Source of the DNA: Jaltomata sinuosa
Lineage: Eukaryota > Streptophyta > Magnoliopsida > Solanales > Solanaceae
Length of the DNA stretch: 64,000 bases
Reading direction: 5' to 3'
NCBI GenBank assembly: GCA_003996215.1
Contig: QJPP01002949.1
Span: forward strand, 124,001 to 188,000
Part shown: positions 35,001 to 45,257 of the stretch, piece by piece
How the letters are laid out: each line of letters opens with the position of its first letter
How positions within the stretch are numbered: the first letter of the stretch is position 1
Program-made: the position numbers and the translations under genes
The notes under the pieces: model-generated
What the model was told of the DNA's origin: nothing
The model's input: the letters and a program-made list of their open reading frames with translations, nothing else
Database searches by the model: none

Positions 35001-36912
35001 TACTGGATTTTATATCAGCTCAATGGTAAGTCCTATTTAAGATTTGATGACATTTAATATATAATTTTAACTCATCTGCTATGGACTTTGTTACTTCAGA
35101 ATTACAATGTATCCCAATTACTTCAATTTTAAAGCATGTGCGTCAATCACTCTGCTTCTGCGAGATGATGTAAAGGAAGATATACCTATGATATCATTTT
35201 GCTTATTCCTTGCAGTTGGTAGTTCTCACAGTTTATGCATTTTTATATGGTAAACTCTACCTTGCATTGAGTGGACTGGAACAGTCCATCGTCAAAGTTG
35301 CAAGATCGAAGGGTGACGATGCTCTCAAAGCTGCAATGGCCTCACAGTCTGTTGTTCAACTTGGTTTATTGATGGCCTTGCCCATGGTTATGGAGATTGG
35401 GCTCGAAAGAGGCTTTAGGACTGCTGCAAGTGATATCATCATCATGAACCTGCAGTTGGCTGCTGTTTTCTTTACCTTCTCTCTTGGAACAAAACTCCAC
35501 TACTTTGGCCGCACAATTTTACATGGTGGCGCAAAATACAGAGCAACTGGGCGTGGTTTTGTTGTGAGACATGAAAAGTTTGCTGAGAACTACAGGATGT
35601 ACTCGAGGAGCCATTTCACCAAAGCACTGGAAATTATGGTTTTGCTCATAGCTTATCAAATTTACGGCGTGGCGGTTAATGGTTCTGTAGCTTTCTTGGT
35701 TCTCAGTGGCTCAATGTGGTTCCTTGTGGTTTCATGGCTGTTTGCTCCCTTCCTCTTTAATCCTTCAGGCTTTGAATGGCAAAAGATAGTTGATGATTGG
35801 GAAGATTGGGCCAAGTGGATAAGCAACCATGGAGGCATTGGTGTTCCAGCAACCAAGAGTTGGGAGTCTTGGTGGGATGAAGAGCAAGAGCATCTGCAGT
35901 ACTCTGGTCTAATTGGCCGCTTCTGTGAATGTCTTCTTGCTATGCGCTTCTTACTTTTCCAGTATGGAATTGTTTATCAGCTAAATGTGTCCAACGGTGA
36001 TAAAAGTATCATGGTTAGTACATCTTGAATTTTCAGCTTCAATACAATATATGTAAGGTGTAATTGTCATCCCATTTATATGCTAATCCTCGTTTTGATA
36101 TGATCACAGGTTTATGGTTTGTCCTGGTTGGTCATTGTGTTCGTCATGGTCGTCTTGAAGGTCTGTATTGGAACCTCTTTTGCATCATGAAACCATTCTT
36201 TAGAAAAAGATTAAACTCTCCTCACAGAAGGTTGTCTTTCCATGTAGTGTGTTCTGAAACTGTACTTTCTATCTGCAGATTGTATCCTTGGGCAGGAAGA
36301 AGTTCAGTGCTGATTTCCAGCTGATGTTCAGGCTTCTGAAGTTGTTCCTTTTCATTGGCTTCATAGTCACACTTGTCATGCTGTTCAAATTCCTAAGTCT
36401 TACTGTTGGAGATATTTTTGCCAGCTTATTGGCCTTCCTGCCAACTGGATGGGCTCTTCTTTCGGTAACTATTTCATATCTTCAATTTTATCCATAGAAA
36501 TGTTTCCAGTCTTTGCATTTGCTACTAATAGTCAGTGAGATTGATGCTACAACAGTGAGACATTCTTTACAATTTTGGCAGCTTCATTGCATCTGACAAA
36601 AACACACTTACCTGCCTTTGACATAGCACACTAGATAATTGTGTGTACCTATGTCTGAAACTTTTACCGTTTACCCTGCAGATAGCACAGGCATGTAGGC
36701 CAGTAGTGAAGGGCCTAGGAATGTGGGGATCGGTGAAGGCTCTAGCTAGAGGATATGATTATTTAATGGGGCTCGTGATCTTTGCACCCGTTGCTGTTCT
36801 TGCTTGGTTCCCTTTTGTCTCTGAGTTCCAGACAAGGCTGCTCTTCAACCAGGCCTTCAGCAGAGGGCTTCAGATTCAACGTATTCTTGCTGGTGGGAAG
36901 AAGCACAAGTGA
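23093..36912 (+). CDS. CALS5: Callose synthase, CalS5 (GSL2) type, 42 coding exons
   Basis: Forms beta-1,3-glucan (callose) from UDP-glucose at the plasma membrane; Arabidopsis CalS5 builds the callose wall around pollen tetrads. My exon chain runs 23093-23318, 23418-23518, 23936-24057 ... 35216-36013, 36110-36160, 36279-36464, 36682-36912 and totals 5793 nt (1930 residues; Arabidopsis CalS5 is close to this). The N-terminus has the CalS5-like RRPSRSAATTTFSMEVFD, then a Vta1-like region (RFYAFEKAHRLDP), FKS1 domain 1 (LYLLIWGEAANLRFMPECLC), a first membrane cluster, a large cytosolic loop (EIRTLGMLRSRFQSLPGAFN; RIKLPGSAKVGEGKPENQNH; SSLAWFMSNQETSFVTIGQR; RFHYGHPDVFDR) and a second membrane cluster ending GLQIQRILAGGKKHK. 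Most introns are GT-AG. Oddities: GC donors after 24904 and 32071, and a GA donor after 29522. If the GA intron is not spliced, the product would be truncated at about residue 840. Confidence 0.93.
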
Positions 36913-37281
36913 GCTTAGTTTATAATCACACAACAAACATTCTGTATCTTTTTGGCAAAGCAGAAGTAATGACTCCCACACCATTGTTCAAGATTCTGTA
37001 TCAAGCCTTCTGTTCCCTGGTCCGAGACACCTTGTAGAATATAAAATTTCTTTGCATATTTATAGTTTGAGAATACTACAGCACAAGATGTATACTCCTT
37101 TGTTACAGTTGCTCATGTAACCAGCATGTCTGCAACTCTATTTCTTTTGAGTCAGATCCAACACTCTAGACAAAAAAGAAAATCAAGTAAATGCGAGAAA
37201 TAAAGAAAAAAATGCACGGTTGGAACAAATAGTCTTTGTGTATGATCATGACAGAATTAGTTGTTGAAAGAGAAACAAGTT
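36913..37281 (+). promoter_or_regulatory. 3'UTR and flank of the callose synthase gene
   Basis: Follows the stop at 36910-36912. The stretch from 36977 to about 37276 is duplicated nearly base for base at 52939-53237, which marks it as part of the segmental duplication described for the SLK cluster. AATAAA-like signals occur nearby (for example AATAAAG near 37199), but the true cleavage site is not determined. Confidence 0.5.
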
Positions 37282-39306
37282 TGGGGCTGTACAGATTTTT
37301 TTTTTTGGCTTTGTAATTCCTAATAAAATTTCCAACAGAGTCAAGCTCCAACATCAAACACCCTTTCATTCTTCTTTTTGTTTGCCTGGATAAATTATTC
37401 TCCGTTGTGATGGAACTTGAATAATTTTGAAATTTAATTTCCTTGTCACCAAGCTCCTATATCAGCCTATGCTGACTTTGGATCACCAGCAATATAAGGT
37501 ATATGCAAAGTATTTATTACTTGAAAGAAAAGTATTTATGGTACCTTACAAGTTATAAGGTACACAATTTTGTTTTTATAAACTAAAAGAGGGGAAAAAA
37601 AGAAGGGAAAATTCAAACTCAATAGCATTTACATCTTCGACTAATTTTTTATAATGACGTATGATCTCTTGAAGTGACTTTGCAATCTCCATCGATTTAT
37701 TACTATTCTAGTAGTAGACGGTCAGAGCATTCTCAAATATACTGTCTCAATCCAGGAGGAGCTACGACATGTTTAGTCGGTGCTTGCTTTTTTCCAGATT
37801 ATCATTTTCTCAATATTCGCACGGGCGATTTTCCATAGGAAAAAAAATGCGACTAATATGCCTGCGTTCAATATAATATTTTTTGTAATTACTATTACTT
37901 GAAAGAATGAGCAGCTAGACTTGTAATCTTTGTAACATGTGTAGATTCAGGTACAATAATCACGCAAAAGCAGAACGAGCACATGAAACACATAAGTTTT
38001 CTAGATGTTAAGTTGAATGTAAACATTAAGGAAAAACTACTAAACTTCAAAATCAAGAGTTAATTGATGAAATAATTAAGCGATACTAGTTCTCTGGATG
38101 TCGGGTTGAACGTGGACATTGAGGAAAAACATCCAAATTTCAGATACAAAAGTTATGAAATAATTAAGGTGGCTGAAATTGTTCTTGAACAATTGAACTA
38201 ATTCATTTAAAGGAAAAGCCAAAGGATACACGGAAAAATATCCAACCCGAAAGTTGTGAGTTCGAGTCACCAGGGGAGCAAAAGGAGTGGAAGCTCTCAG
38301 GGAGGGGTAAAAGAAAAGGTGATGAACGCGATTGAGAAGGGAAATGGTCCTTTGCCACAATATGGACATATATATTGAGCCATATAAAGAGCTCATGTTC
38401 CCATTCCACAGACGATGTGGGACACCAACAATAATGTTAATGTACAATCTCTTGAAGTGATATTGCAATCTTCGCAAATTGATTACTGTGTCTAGAAAAT
38501 TCTCGAATATTCTGTGCTCCTCAGTCGGTGCTTGCTTCTTTCCAAATCTACAAGAAAGACTAGAGCATAAGAGGAAAGTTTTCAAACATAATTAAACAGT
38601 TATCATATTCCATAAACAAAAACTGCTATTAGTATGCTCGCGTATCAATATAATATTTTCTGTAACCACTAATACTTGAAAACTAAACAGCCGAACTTCT
38701 AATCTTTGTAATAAGTAGAGATTCAGGTACAGTAATGAGTGATAGATATGTGGAATAGGCAGATCTCACACCAAAGCCAAATGAAAACATGTAACACATA
38801 GAGATAATTTATCACTAATTAGTTCCCTCAAAAAGTTGAAATTATATCAACTTCCATAATCAAATTAAATAAGTTACATTAATTAAGTTGGCATTACAAT
38901 CATTTCGATACCGTGTTCAATTTTCATCTTAGATTGTGAAGTTAAACTTTGTAACTAATAAGAACTAATGATTTAATCTTTCATGTATAGCTAAAACTCT
39001 ATACACTATATCAATTAATGTACATGTAAATGGACACACATACGAATATATAATTTATTTAAATTTTTATTAAAATTAAATAAATATTATATCTCAACGC
39101 GTGGTTAATAGTATATATCCCAACAAATAGTACTCCTATATAGAAACCAACTTACTAGCAACCAAAGATAACCATGATATCTTAGAAAAGATGCAATCTT
39201 TTTAGGGCTAAAAATTTAGGCTCTCATTGCCTTTCTTTCTTTCCTGAGTAAGCACAACTCAGAAGTTGCTGAAAATGATGAAAAGGAATGAAAAAACACC
39301 TAAGTA
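37282..39306. other. Intergenic with internal duplication and SINE/LTR-like scraps
   Basis: Two similar blocks can be paired: about 37665-37800 with 38445-38545 (TCTCTTGAAGTGA...GCAATCT..., later GTCGGTGCTTGCTT), and 37970-38050 with 38076-38170 (GTTGAA...GACATTGAGGAAAAAC). A SINE-like GTGAGTTCGAGTCACCAGGG lies near 38254-38274, and a GGTGTCCCACATCGTC motif (minus strand, about 38407-38425) resembles Solanaceae LTR or TRIM starts. From about 39200 the sequence is the 3' flank of the SLK copy C remnant. No gene is supported. Confidence 0.45.
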
Positions 39307-39552
39307 CTCTCTCCGTTTCAATTTGTTTGTCTGGTTTTGACTTTACACGAAGTTTAAGAAAATAAAGAAGATTTTTGAATCTTGTGGTCTTAAATAAAAA
39401 TATGCAGAATGTACCAAAATGCCCTTTTATTTTGTGGTCTTAATATGCCAGGTGAAAAGTTCGAATCAAGGAATTGCCAAACAATGAACGAGACGTTCTT
39501 TTTGAAACGGATGAAAAGTGAAACTAAGACCAACAAACTGAAACGGAGGGAG
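39307..39552. mobile_element. Stowaway MITE, 246 bp
   Basis: Flanked by TA on both sides (39305-39306 and 39553-39554). The left end is CTCTCTCCGTTTCAATTTGT; the right end in reverse is CTCCCTCCGTTTCAGTTTGT, so the inverted repeats are well preserved. It lies in the 3' flank of SLK copy C and is absent from the corresponding place in the inverted-repeat copy at 43850-43900, so it inserted after that duplication. Confidence 0.88.
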
Positions 39553-40297
39553 TATAATAGAGAACTGGCTAAAACACAAAGACCAAACCTTTGAAGAAAG
39601 TTGATGCACTCATTGCAACGGGGAAATTTCTAAGTTCCTTTTTCCACTGTATGTTTCAAGCACAACTAGTTATAGCTATTAATAACAATGAAAGAAGAAA
39701 GATCTTCATTTCATACAGCACCAGTAAAAGTTATAGAAAGAAAGGTAGCTTGCATGACTAAAGTTTCTAACCATGCAACTGCTATTAATCAAAAATCACC
39801 ACGAGATAATGTTTATCTTGAATGAGGTTTTCAGTCGAATTGAATGTTATAGATGGGATCCATTTCTCCGTTCAGATAAGTCAGAACTTCCTGTGCCTTC
39901 ATAAGGAGCAAAACCTATTGCTGAAGAGTTCTGGTTTGTCGCATCATCAATATGTCGTTGAGGCCCTTCTTCTGCAACTGAATTATGACGTGCCACACGT
40001 GATTCAGTTGTATCACTATGAATCATGGCCATGGCCTCTGAAAAATTAGAAAGTGTTAGCTGCAATCATCTCTCAACAGTTTCCATTAGTCATATTTTCC
40101 ATCATAACACGGTATGAAAACAGGACGCTGTACAATGTCAAAGACATGATTGTTTTTAGTTTAGGCTAACATGTTTAAAGATTGGCCTTATTTTTATGCA
40201 GAAATTTGCTACTCACTAAACACACAACAACAGTCCATTAAGATCAAGACTCGCTTTGGTAAGCTATACACCATAGTTGCAGACAGATAAAGGGTTT

Positions 40298-40313
40298 GGG
40301 GGGGGGGGGGGGG
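40298..40313 (+). repeat. Poly(G) tract, 16 G, in an intron of copy C
   Basis: Uninterrupted run of 16 G. The same intron of copy B has 23 G at 53947-53969, so the tract is shared by the B/C pair and varies in length. Copy A lacks it. Confidence 0.95.
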
Positions 40314-41319
40314 TTTTTAACTTTTTTCTTTTGATATTGCTTAAATTTGATGTAAAGATTCACTTATATTTGTAGACTTCTTACTAATCATTAAAAGGTT
40401 TAGTTTCAAGAATTTTAGAATGACATGCGTATCAAAGAAACCAGATCAGTGTCACATTGAACTAATAAAGGATATCAACAACAAAAATTAGTCAGTGACC
40501 TTTTTAACGAGGGAAGAAATGAATGCATTGGAATAATATGGTTAAGTTATTTCATTACCTGTAGGTCCAACTCCGTATTTCGTGCTGTAGTCCATTAGAT
40601 CTTTCATGCTGTTGACTACTTCTGATATCTATAATTCATCAAAAGAGTAATTTTTCAATTCAAAACTAAGAAGTTAATTCGCAGAATATAGGATGTTTGA
40701 TATATCTCCTAGTCATGCTTTGATGATAAATATGCTCAAAAGAGTGAAGTCCCTCAACCATGACAAAGATAAACACAACAATCGTTGAACGGTAGACAAG
40801 CAAAGAAAGAATGTCCCCGCAAGTATCACCATTTCAAATTCTAAGCAGAACACTTTTGTTGAATTTCAGTACATCAAAGCAGAAGTATACTTGAGCATCT
40901 TGTTAACAAACAGTAGCATTTTGCATCTGCAATCTCTAGTAATTGAAATGACAGCAGAGATGAAACTATCGTGCTTGTTTTTTATCATTGAATCTGAACA
41001 AACAAATTTATTCTATCAAGAGAATTTTGATATAAAATCCTCGTTGCCTTTTTGTTTTATCTAAATTTAAAGTAGATTCAACAAGGCATTCTAATATGCA
41101 CATAATCCACTTGCAAGATGATTAGACTGAATAAATGCCTAATACCTGGAGGCATCGGACATAGCGCTTGGTATAACCAAGGTCATCAAAGAATGACTTG
41201 TCGAAAGGTCTTGCTAATTCACGTATTGATGAGGCAAACCTGCAGCAATTCATGAAGATACAGTTCATGAATGTCAAACTAGAATAACATGGTTTCACTA
41301 AAATGAGAAGGACAATAAC

Positions 41320-41766
41320 TGTTAAGAATTCATCACCAACTTAATTAATATTCAAGATATTTCAAAGAAGAATCTAGAATATTCTAGAGTTGTAGAGAAT
41401 TAAAGAAAAATCTCTACAATAAGTGTTCTAGAGACTAGAAAGAAAGGTCTAGAAATATTCTAGAATGGGGAGTTCTAGAATTAAGTAGTAGGAGGAACAT
41501 TCTAGAAGAGTGTAGTATCTCTCACTAGATCCTTCCATCACCACCTATAAATAGAGGTGGTCCATTTGAGTAGTGTAGTGTGTACTCAAGCTAAAAGCGA
41601 GTGTGTACTCAAGCTCAAGCTCAAAGCAAGTAAGAAAACAAGAGTGAGTGCTCAAGTAAAGAGTGTTGCTGAAGCAAGCAACAAGTGAGGAATAAGAGAG
41701 AGTTGCTAGAGTGTGAGTGCAAGAAATATTGAGTGTGAGAATTGTAAGACCGAAGCGGGTCTTTAC
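41320..41766 (+). mobile_element. LTR-like block with heat-shock-element-like motifs (probable solo or truncated copia-type LTR)
   Basis: Begins TGTTAAGAATTCATC directly where similarity to copy B stops (B equivalent about 54944) and ends where similarity resumes (B equivalent about 59403). It has a TATA box (CCTATAAATAGAGG, about 41543-41556). Upstream of the TATA are repeated TTCTAGAA modules (about 41458, 41473, 41499), one forming GAAcaTTCtaGAA at 41494-41506. The right boundary and a target duplication are unclear, because the insertion coincides with a deletion of the gene's middle. No coding sequence is present. Confidence 0.55.
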
Positions 41767-42086
41767 TTGGCACGTGCTGCCGCTGAACTACCACTTTCTG
41801 ATCCTCGAGCAACGGGATGAAAGGAGCAAGTGTGATGTTATATAGCCATTTTGATTCCTTCCAATTAGAAAAGCAGGATTTAGTAAATCATTGGCAAATA
41901 ATAGTTTGACCATAAATGATATGATTAGAGTATTTAGTAACAAGCAATACATGGAAAAAATTCTTGTTGAGTGTGAACAAAATCTCACATTGAAAGTTGA
42001 TAAGGAAAATTAGCTACGTATCAGGTGGTGTGAGGCCTTCGGGGAAAAATGTTGTGGGCTTGGACTTTGGCGGGCATTAGCATCAC

Positions 42087-42275
42087 CAGTGGTGGAGCCA
42101 GGATTTTCACTAAGGGGGTTCGAAATATGAATATGTATACATAGAAACTAGCTGAAGAGGGTTCAACTTCTACTATACATACATAAAAAATAATTTTAAC
42201 CATATATAAATAGTGTAATTTTCCGCCGAAGGGGGTTCGGATGAACCCCCTGAGCCTAAGGTGGCTCCGCCCCTG
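42087..42275. mobile_element. hAT-type MITE, 189 bp, with 8-bp target duplication
   Basis: Left end CAGTGGTGGAGCCAGGAT; right end in reverse CAGGGGCGGAGCCACCTT. Flanked by AGCATCAC at 42079-42086 and 42276-42283. Copy B (59719-59735) has a single AGCATCAC at the matching place with no element, giving a natural empty site. Eight-base duplications and CAGNGG-type ends are the hallmark of hAT elements. Confidence 0.92.
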
Positions 42276-42299
42276 AGCATCACACCATGTTAAGAGTTT

Positions 42300-43681
42300 C
42301 TTTAGGCGGAATTAGCCCAACACTATGTAACCCGAATTTAACATTTATACTCAAGTTTAAATAACAAAGTCATTTATGATCTCTCAAGATAGAAAGCATC
42401 TAAACTAAAACAGAAAGAAGTTCCCATTTCTAATATCTTTCACCATATTTCAATTCTTTATTTAGTCTTATATATCTAATCCAATATATTTAACCTTCAA
42501 AGTAGCCAATATGAGTAATATAAAAGTCTGATATTAATACAATCAACAATTTGGGAAACTTTGTAAGCTATACTAAGTAAAAGATGGTGTGAAAAGTATG
42601 AATATCAAAGTTTGTGAGTTAGCAAAAATTCACTAATACCAGTAGATTTTGTAAGATTATTTTCCATTATATTGTTAAATGAAGTTTAGGCATCAACGCC
42701 TTGAAATAAGAAGTCAGCTTTGATATAAACGCTGAGCCAAATTGCCTATTTGGGAAATCTAGATTTGGATTTAGTGCGAACAAACTTAACCTAGTTCCGT
42801 AATCCTAAGTTCAAAGTCTACTTTTATGGATGAATGTTGTTAGAGTGGGTTAGAGTCCCACATTGATTTCGGAATGAACTGGTGGTTTGCTTATATGGAC
42901 TTGACAATCCTTCCCTCATGAGCTAGCTTTTGGAGTTGAGTTAGGTCCAAGTATCATTATAGGCATGTGTAAGCATCCAGTGTAGGTAAATTTTTATGAT
43001 TTTGCCAAAAAGGGATTCAACAGAATCATAATTAACTCCCAACGCACGAATGATCAAACTTAGATTGGATCAAACTAGATTGTAGCTGTATATTTCAAAC
43101 ATTGATTTTATCCCTCCTATAAATGATAGGGGAAAAGGGGCAATTATATCCTCATTGAAACAGTGGTGCATATATACCCTCACTGTTTAACAAACGGTGT
43201 ATATATACCCTTGTCCTCTAGCAAATGGTGCATAATTACCTTTTTCGTTAGCTGGTTGAATTAAAAAAAATTCTAAAACTGGTTTTTAAATTTCAAAAAT
43301 GTCACGTGGCTTTAGAAAATTACCCCTTGAACTTGGCTATTTGATAGTCGTTACCCTCCTAGACATTGATGTGGCAAATAGAGTGACTACACTTTCTTTT
43401 AGGCATGTGGGGATGAAAAAAAAGAAATAACAGCTCTCAACTATTTGTTTCAACTGTGTATTTCTATTTTTCAGGCCAATGTAAAAAAATAAAAAAGTCT
43501 TGGCTTTGGAATTCACCTGTACTCGGCTTCTGAACGTAATGTGTATTGTGACAGTCAAGCGACATTGTGTATTGCCCGGAATTTGGTTTTTTCGTGAACG
43601 AACCAAACACATTAAAGTGGATTGCCATTATGTTGGGGATAAGTTGCAATCTGATAGTATATCTCCGAACTATGTTTCAAC
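42300..43681. other. Intergenic with LTR/TRIM-like and MITE-like scraps
   Basis: 42342-42470 matches 60070-60190, flank of another SLK copy. At 42838 begins TGTTAGAGTGGGTTAGAGTC followed by CCCACATTG, a typical Solanaceae LTR or TRIM start, running to about 43000. At about 43115-43340 is a MITE-like block with repeated GGTGCATATATACCC-type motifs. No gene is supported. Confidence 0.45.
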
Positions 43682-44362
43682 GTTAGCATTTCATAATAAA
43701 TATTATATCTAAACACATGGTTAATATCTAAAATTTAGGCTCTCACTCCCACATTTACTTGGTAACTATACCTTTCTTTCCTTCCTGAGTAGGCATAACT
43801 CAAAAGTTGCTGCAAATGATGAAAAGGAATGAAAAAATTACCAAATAATATCCACATTTTGAACTTAAAATTCTAAGTATAAGAGAGAACGGGAAAACTA
43901 AAAGACCAAAACTTTGAAGAAAGCTGATGCACTCATTGCAAAAGGGAAATTTCTAAGTTCCTGTTTCCACTGTGTTGGTTTTTTTAAAGATGGGGCAAAC
44001 AAAAAAGGTTAAAAATGTCTCTCAATATTTATCTTAGGCATAGGAGGGCTTTAAATAGCCAACTTACAACACAAAATCTGCATAATTCAAAATTCAAAAA
44101 CTTAAATTATCTCAACAAACTAAAACAACCTAACAGAAATTTAAAATCCAAATTCATCCTAAACCTAAATAACTTATTAAAACAATGAAAGAAGAAAGAT
44201 TTTCATTTCATTCAAAATCAGAAAAAGTTATAGAAAGAAAGGGAACTTACATGACTAAAGTTTCTAAACATGCAACTGCTATTGATCAAAAAGCACCATG
44301 AGATCATGTTATCTTGAAAGAAGTTATCAGTCGAACTGAATGTCATCGATGGGATCCATTTC
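43682..44362 (-). repeat. Left arm of a large inverted repeat (SLK 3' end, minus orientation)
   Basis: Reverse-complement match of 44764-45214, with an extra block of about 207 bp at 43977-44183. On the minus strand its inner end encodes EMDPIDDIQFD plus stop, the proposed true C-terminus of the SLK family here, and then the 3'UTR. It also matches the 3' end of copy C (39200-39866). Confidence 0.88.
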
Positions 44363-44799
44363 ATGGTGGGACGGTTGACAAAAGCTACTACATGGATCAG
44401 GGGAGAAAGAAAGAAATGATAAACTCAGGGGAGAATTCTGTTCTGCCTGCTCCCACCGAGCTCGTGATGAATCAGCCAATCTCCACAACTCTTCCTTCTT
44501 CTTCCATTAGGCCATTGGTAGTAGTTCAACCATCTGTTACTGTTCCCTCTAGTAAAGTTCTGGAGGGGAATGAGAACAATAATAAGTACTGCTATGGTCT
44601 TGAAAATGATGGGACGGTTGACATGGATCAGCTGGAGAATCTGCATGGGGCAAGTCTTTTCCCTGGCATTCACATTGGATCTCCTTTAACAGGGACCTTA
44701 ATGGTGAGTGATACTCATGGCGACAAGCAGCAATCCAATGACCATTTGCCTTATTTGAACAGAGAAATGGATCCCATCTATGACATTCAGTTCGACTGA
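44363..44799 (+). pseudogene. Plus-strand C-terminal coding piece between the inverted arms (SLK-like ending)
   Basis: One open frame crosses the loop and the inner right arm, including MNQPISTTLPSSSIRPLVVV, LENLHGASLFPGIHIGSPL and the ending YLNREMDPIYDIQFD with a stop. The ending matches the SLK 3' exon in the neighbouring copies; the upstream part I do not recognise. It may be an inverted C-terminal exon of a further SLK copy, or a piece of another gene fused to it. A GATGGGACGGTTGACATGGA motif (44606-44625) partly repeats GGTGGGACGGTTGACAAA near 44365. No start or splice acceptor is evident. Confidence 0.5.
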
Positions 44800-45214
44800 T
44801 GTCCTGGTGCTTTTTGATCAATAGCAGTTTAGAAACTTTAGTCATGTAAGTTTCCTTTCTTTCTATAACTTTTACCGTTTTTGTATGAAATGAATATCTT
44901 TCTTCTTTCATTGTTTTTTAATAGCTATAACTGGTTGTTCTTGAATCAGAGTGGAAATTGGAACTTAAAAATTTCCATTCGCAATGAGTGCATCAGCTTT
45001 CTCAAAGTTTTGGTGTTTTTGTTTTCCAGTTCTCTATTATACTTAGAATTTTTTGGTAGTTTTTTCATTCCTATTCATCATTTGCAGCAACTTTTGAGTT
45101 GTGCCTACTCAGGAGGAAAGAAAGGTATAATGACCAAGTAAATGTGGGAGTGGGAGCCTAAATTTTAGATATTAACCATGTGTTTAGATACAATATTTAT
45201 TATGAAATGCTAAC
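44764..45214 (+). repeat. Right arm of the large inverted repeat (SLK 3' end, plus orientation)
   Basis: Reads EMDPIYDIQFD, a stop, then 3'UTR-like sequence in plus orientation, and is the reverse complement of the left arm with only scattered mismatches. The loop between the arms is about 400 bp. The arm lies only 43 bp beyond the copy A stop codon (minus strand). Confidence 0.88.
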
Positions 45215-45257
45215 TCAAAAGAATTGAAACACAACAAGGAACACAATAATTTGGGAT

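Larger units (their letters stand above)
39840..42060 (-). pseudogene. SEUSS-like copy C: 5' scrap and last three exons around an LTR
   Basis: Only the ends of the gene remain. The 5' part (41767-42060) is nearly identical to copy B 59403-59700 and includes LEDQKVV followed by a changed tail. Then an LTR-like block (41320-41766) replaces the middle. The 3' part carries exons at about 41147-41240 (FASSIRELARPFDKSFFDDL then GYTKRYVRCLQ), 40557-40627 (ISEVVNSMKDLMDYS) and 39842-40030 (EAMAMIHSDTTESRVARHNS), with ordinary splice sites. The last exon reads SERRNGSHL then a stop; the alternate frame reads YLNGEMDPIYNIQFD, the ending encoded in the inverted-repeat arms, so a frameshift near the C-terminus is likely. 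SEUSS/SLK proteins are transcriptional co-regulators with an Ldb1-like LIM-binding domain that work with LEUNIG in flower and embryo development. This copy cannot make a full protein. Confidence 0.8.

Noticed and set aside
38076..38585. 169-codon open frame on the minus strand
   Set aside because: It runs across duplicated intergenic blocks and a SINE/LTR-like scrap and shows no conserved domain.
40557..41240. Treating copies B and C as one alternatively assembled locus
   Set aside because: They differ by independent events (hAT MITE and LTR in C; the repeat array and middle exons only in B; 16 versus 23 G), so they are separate copies and not an assembly repeat.
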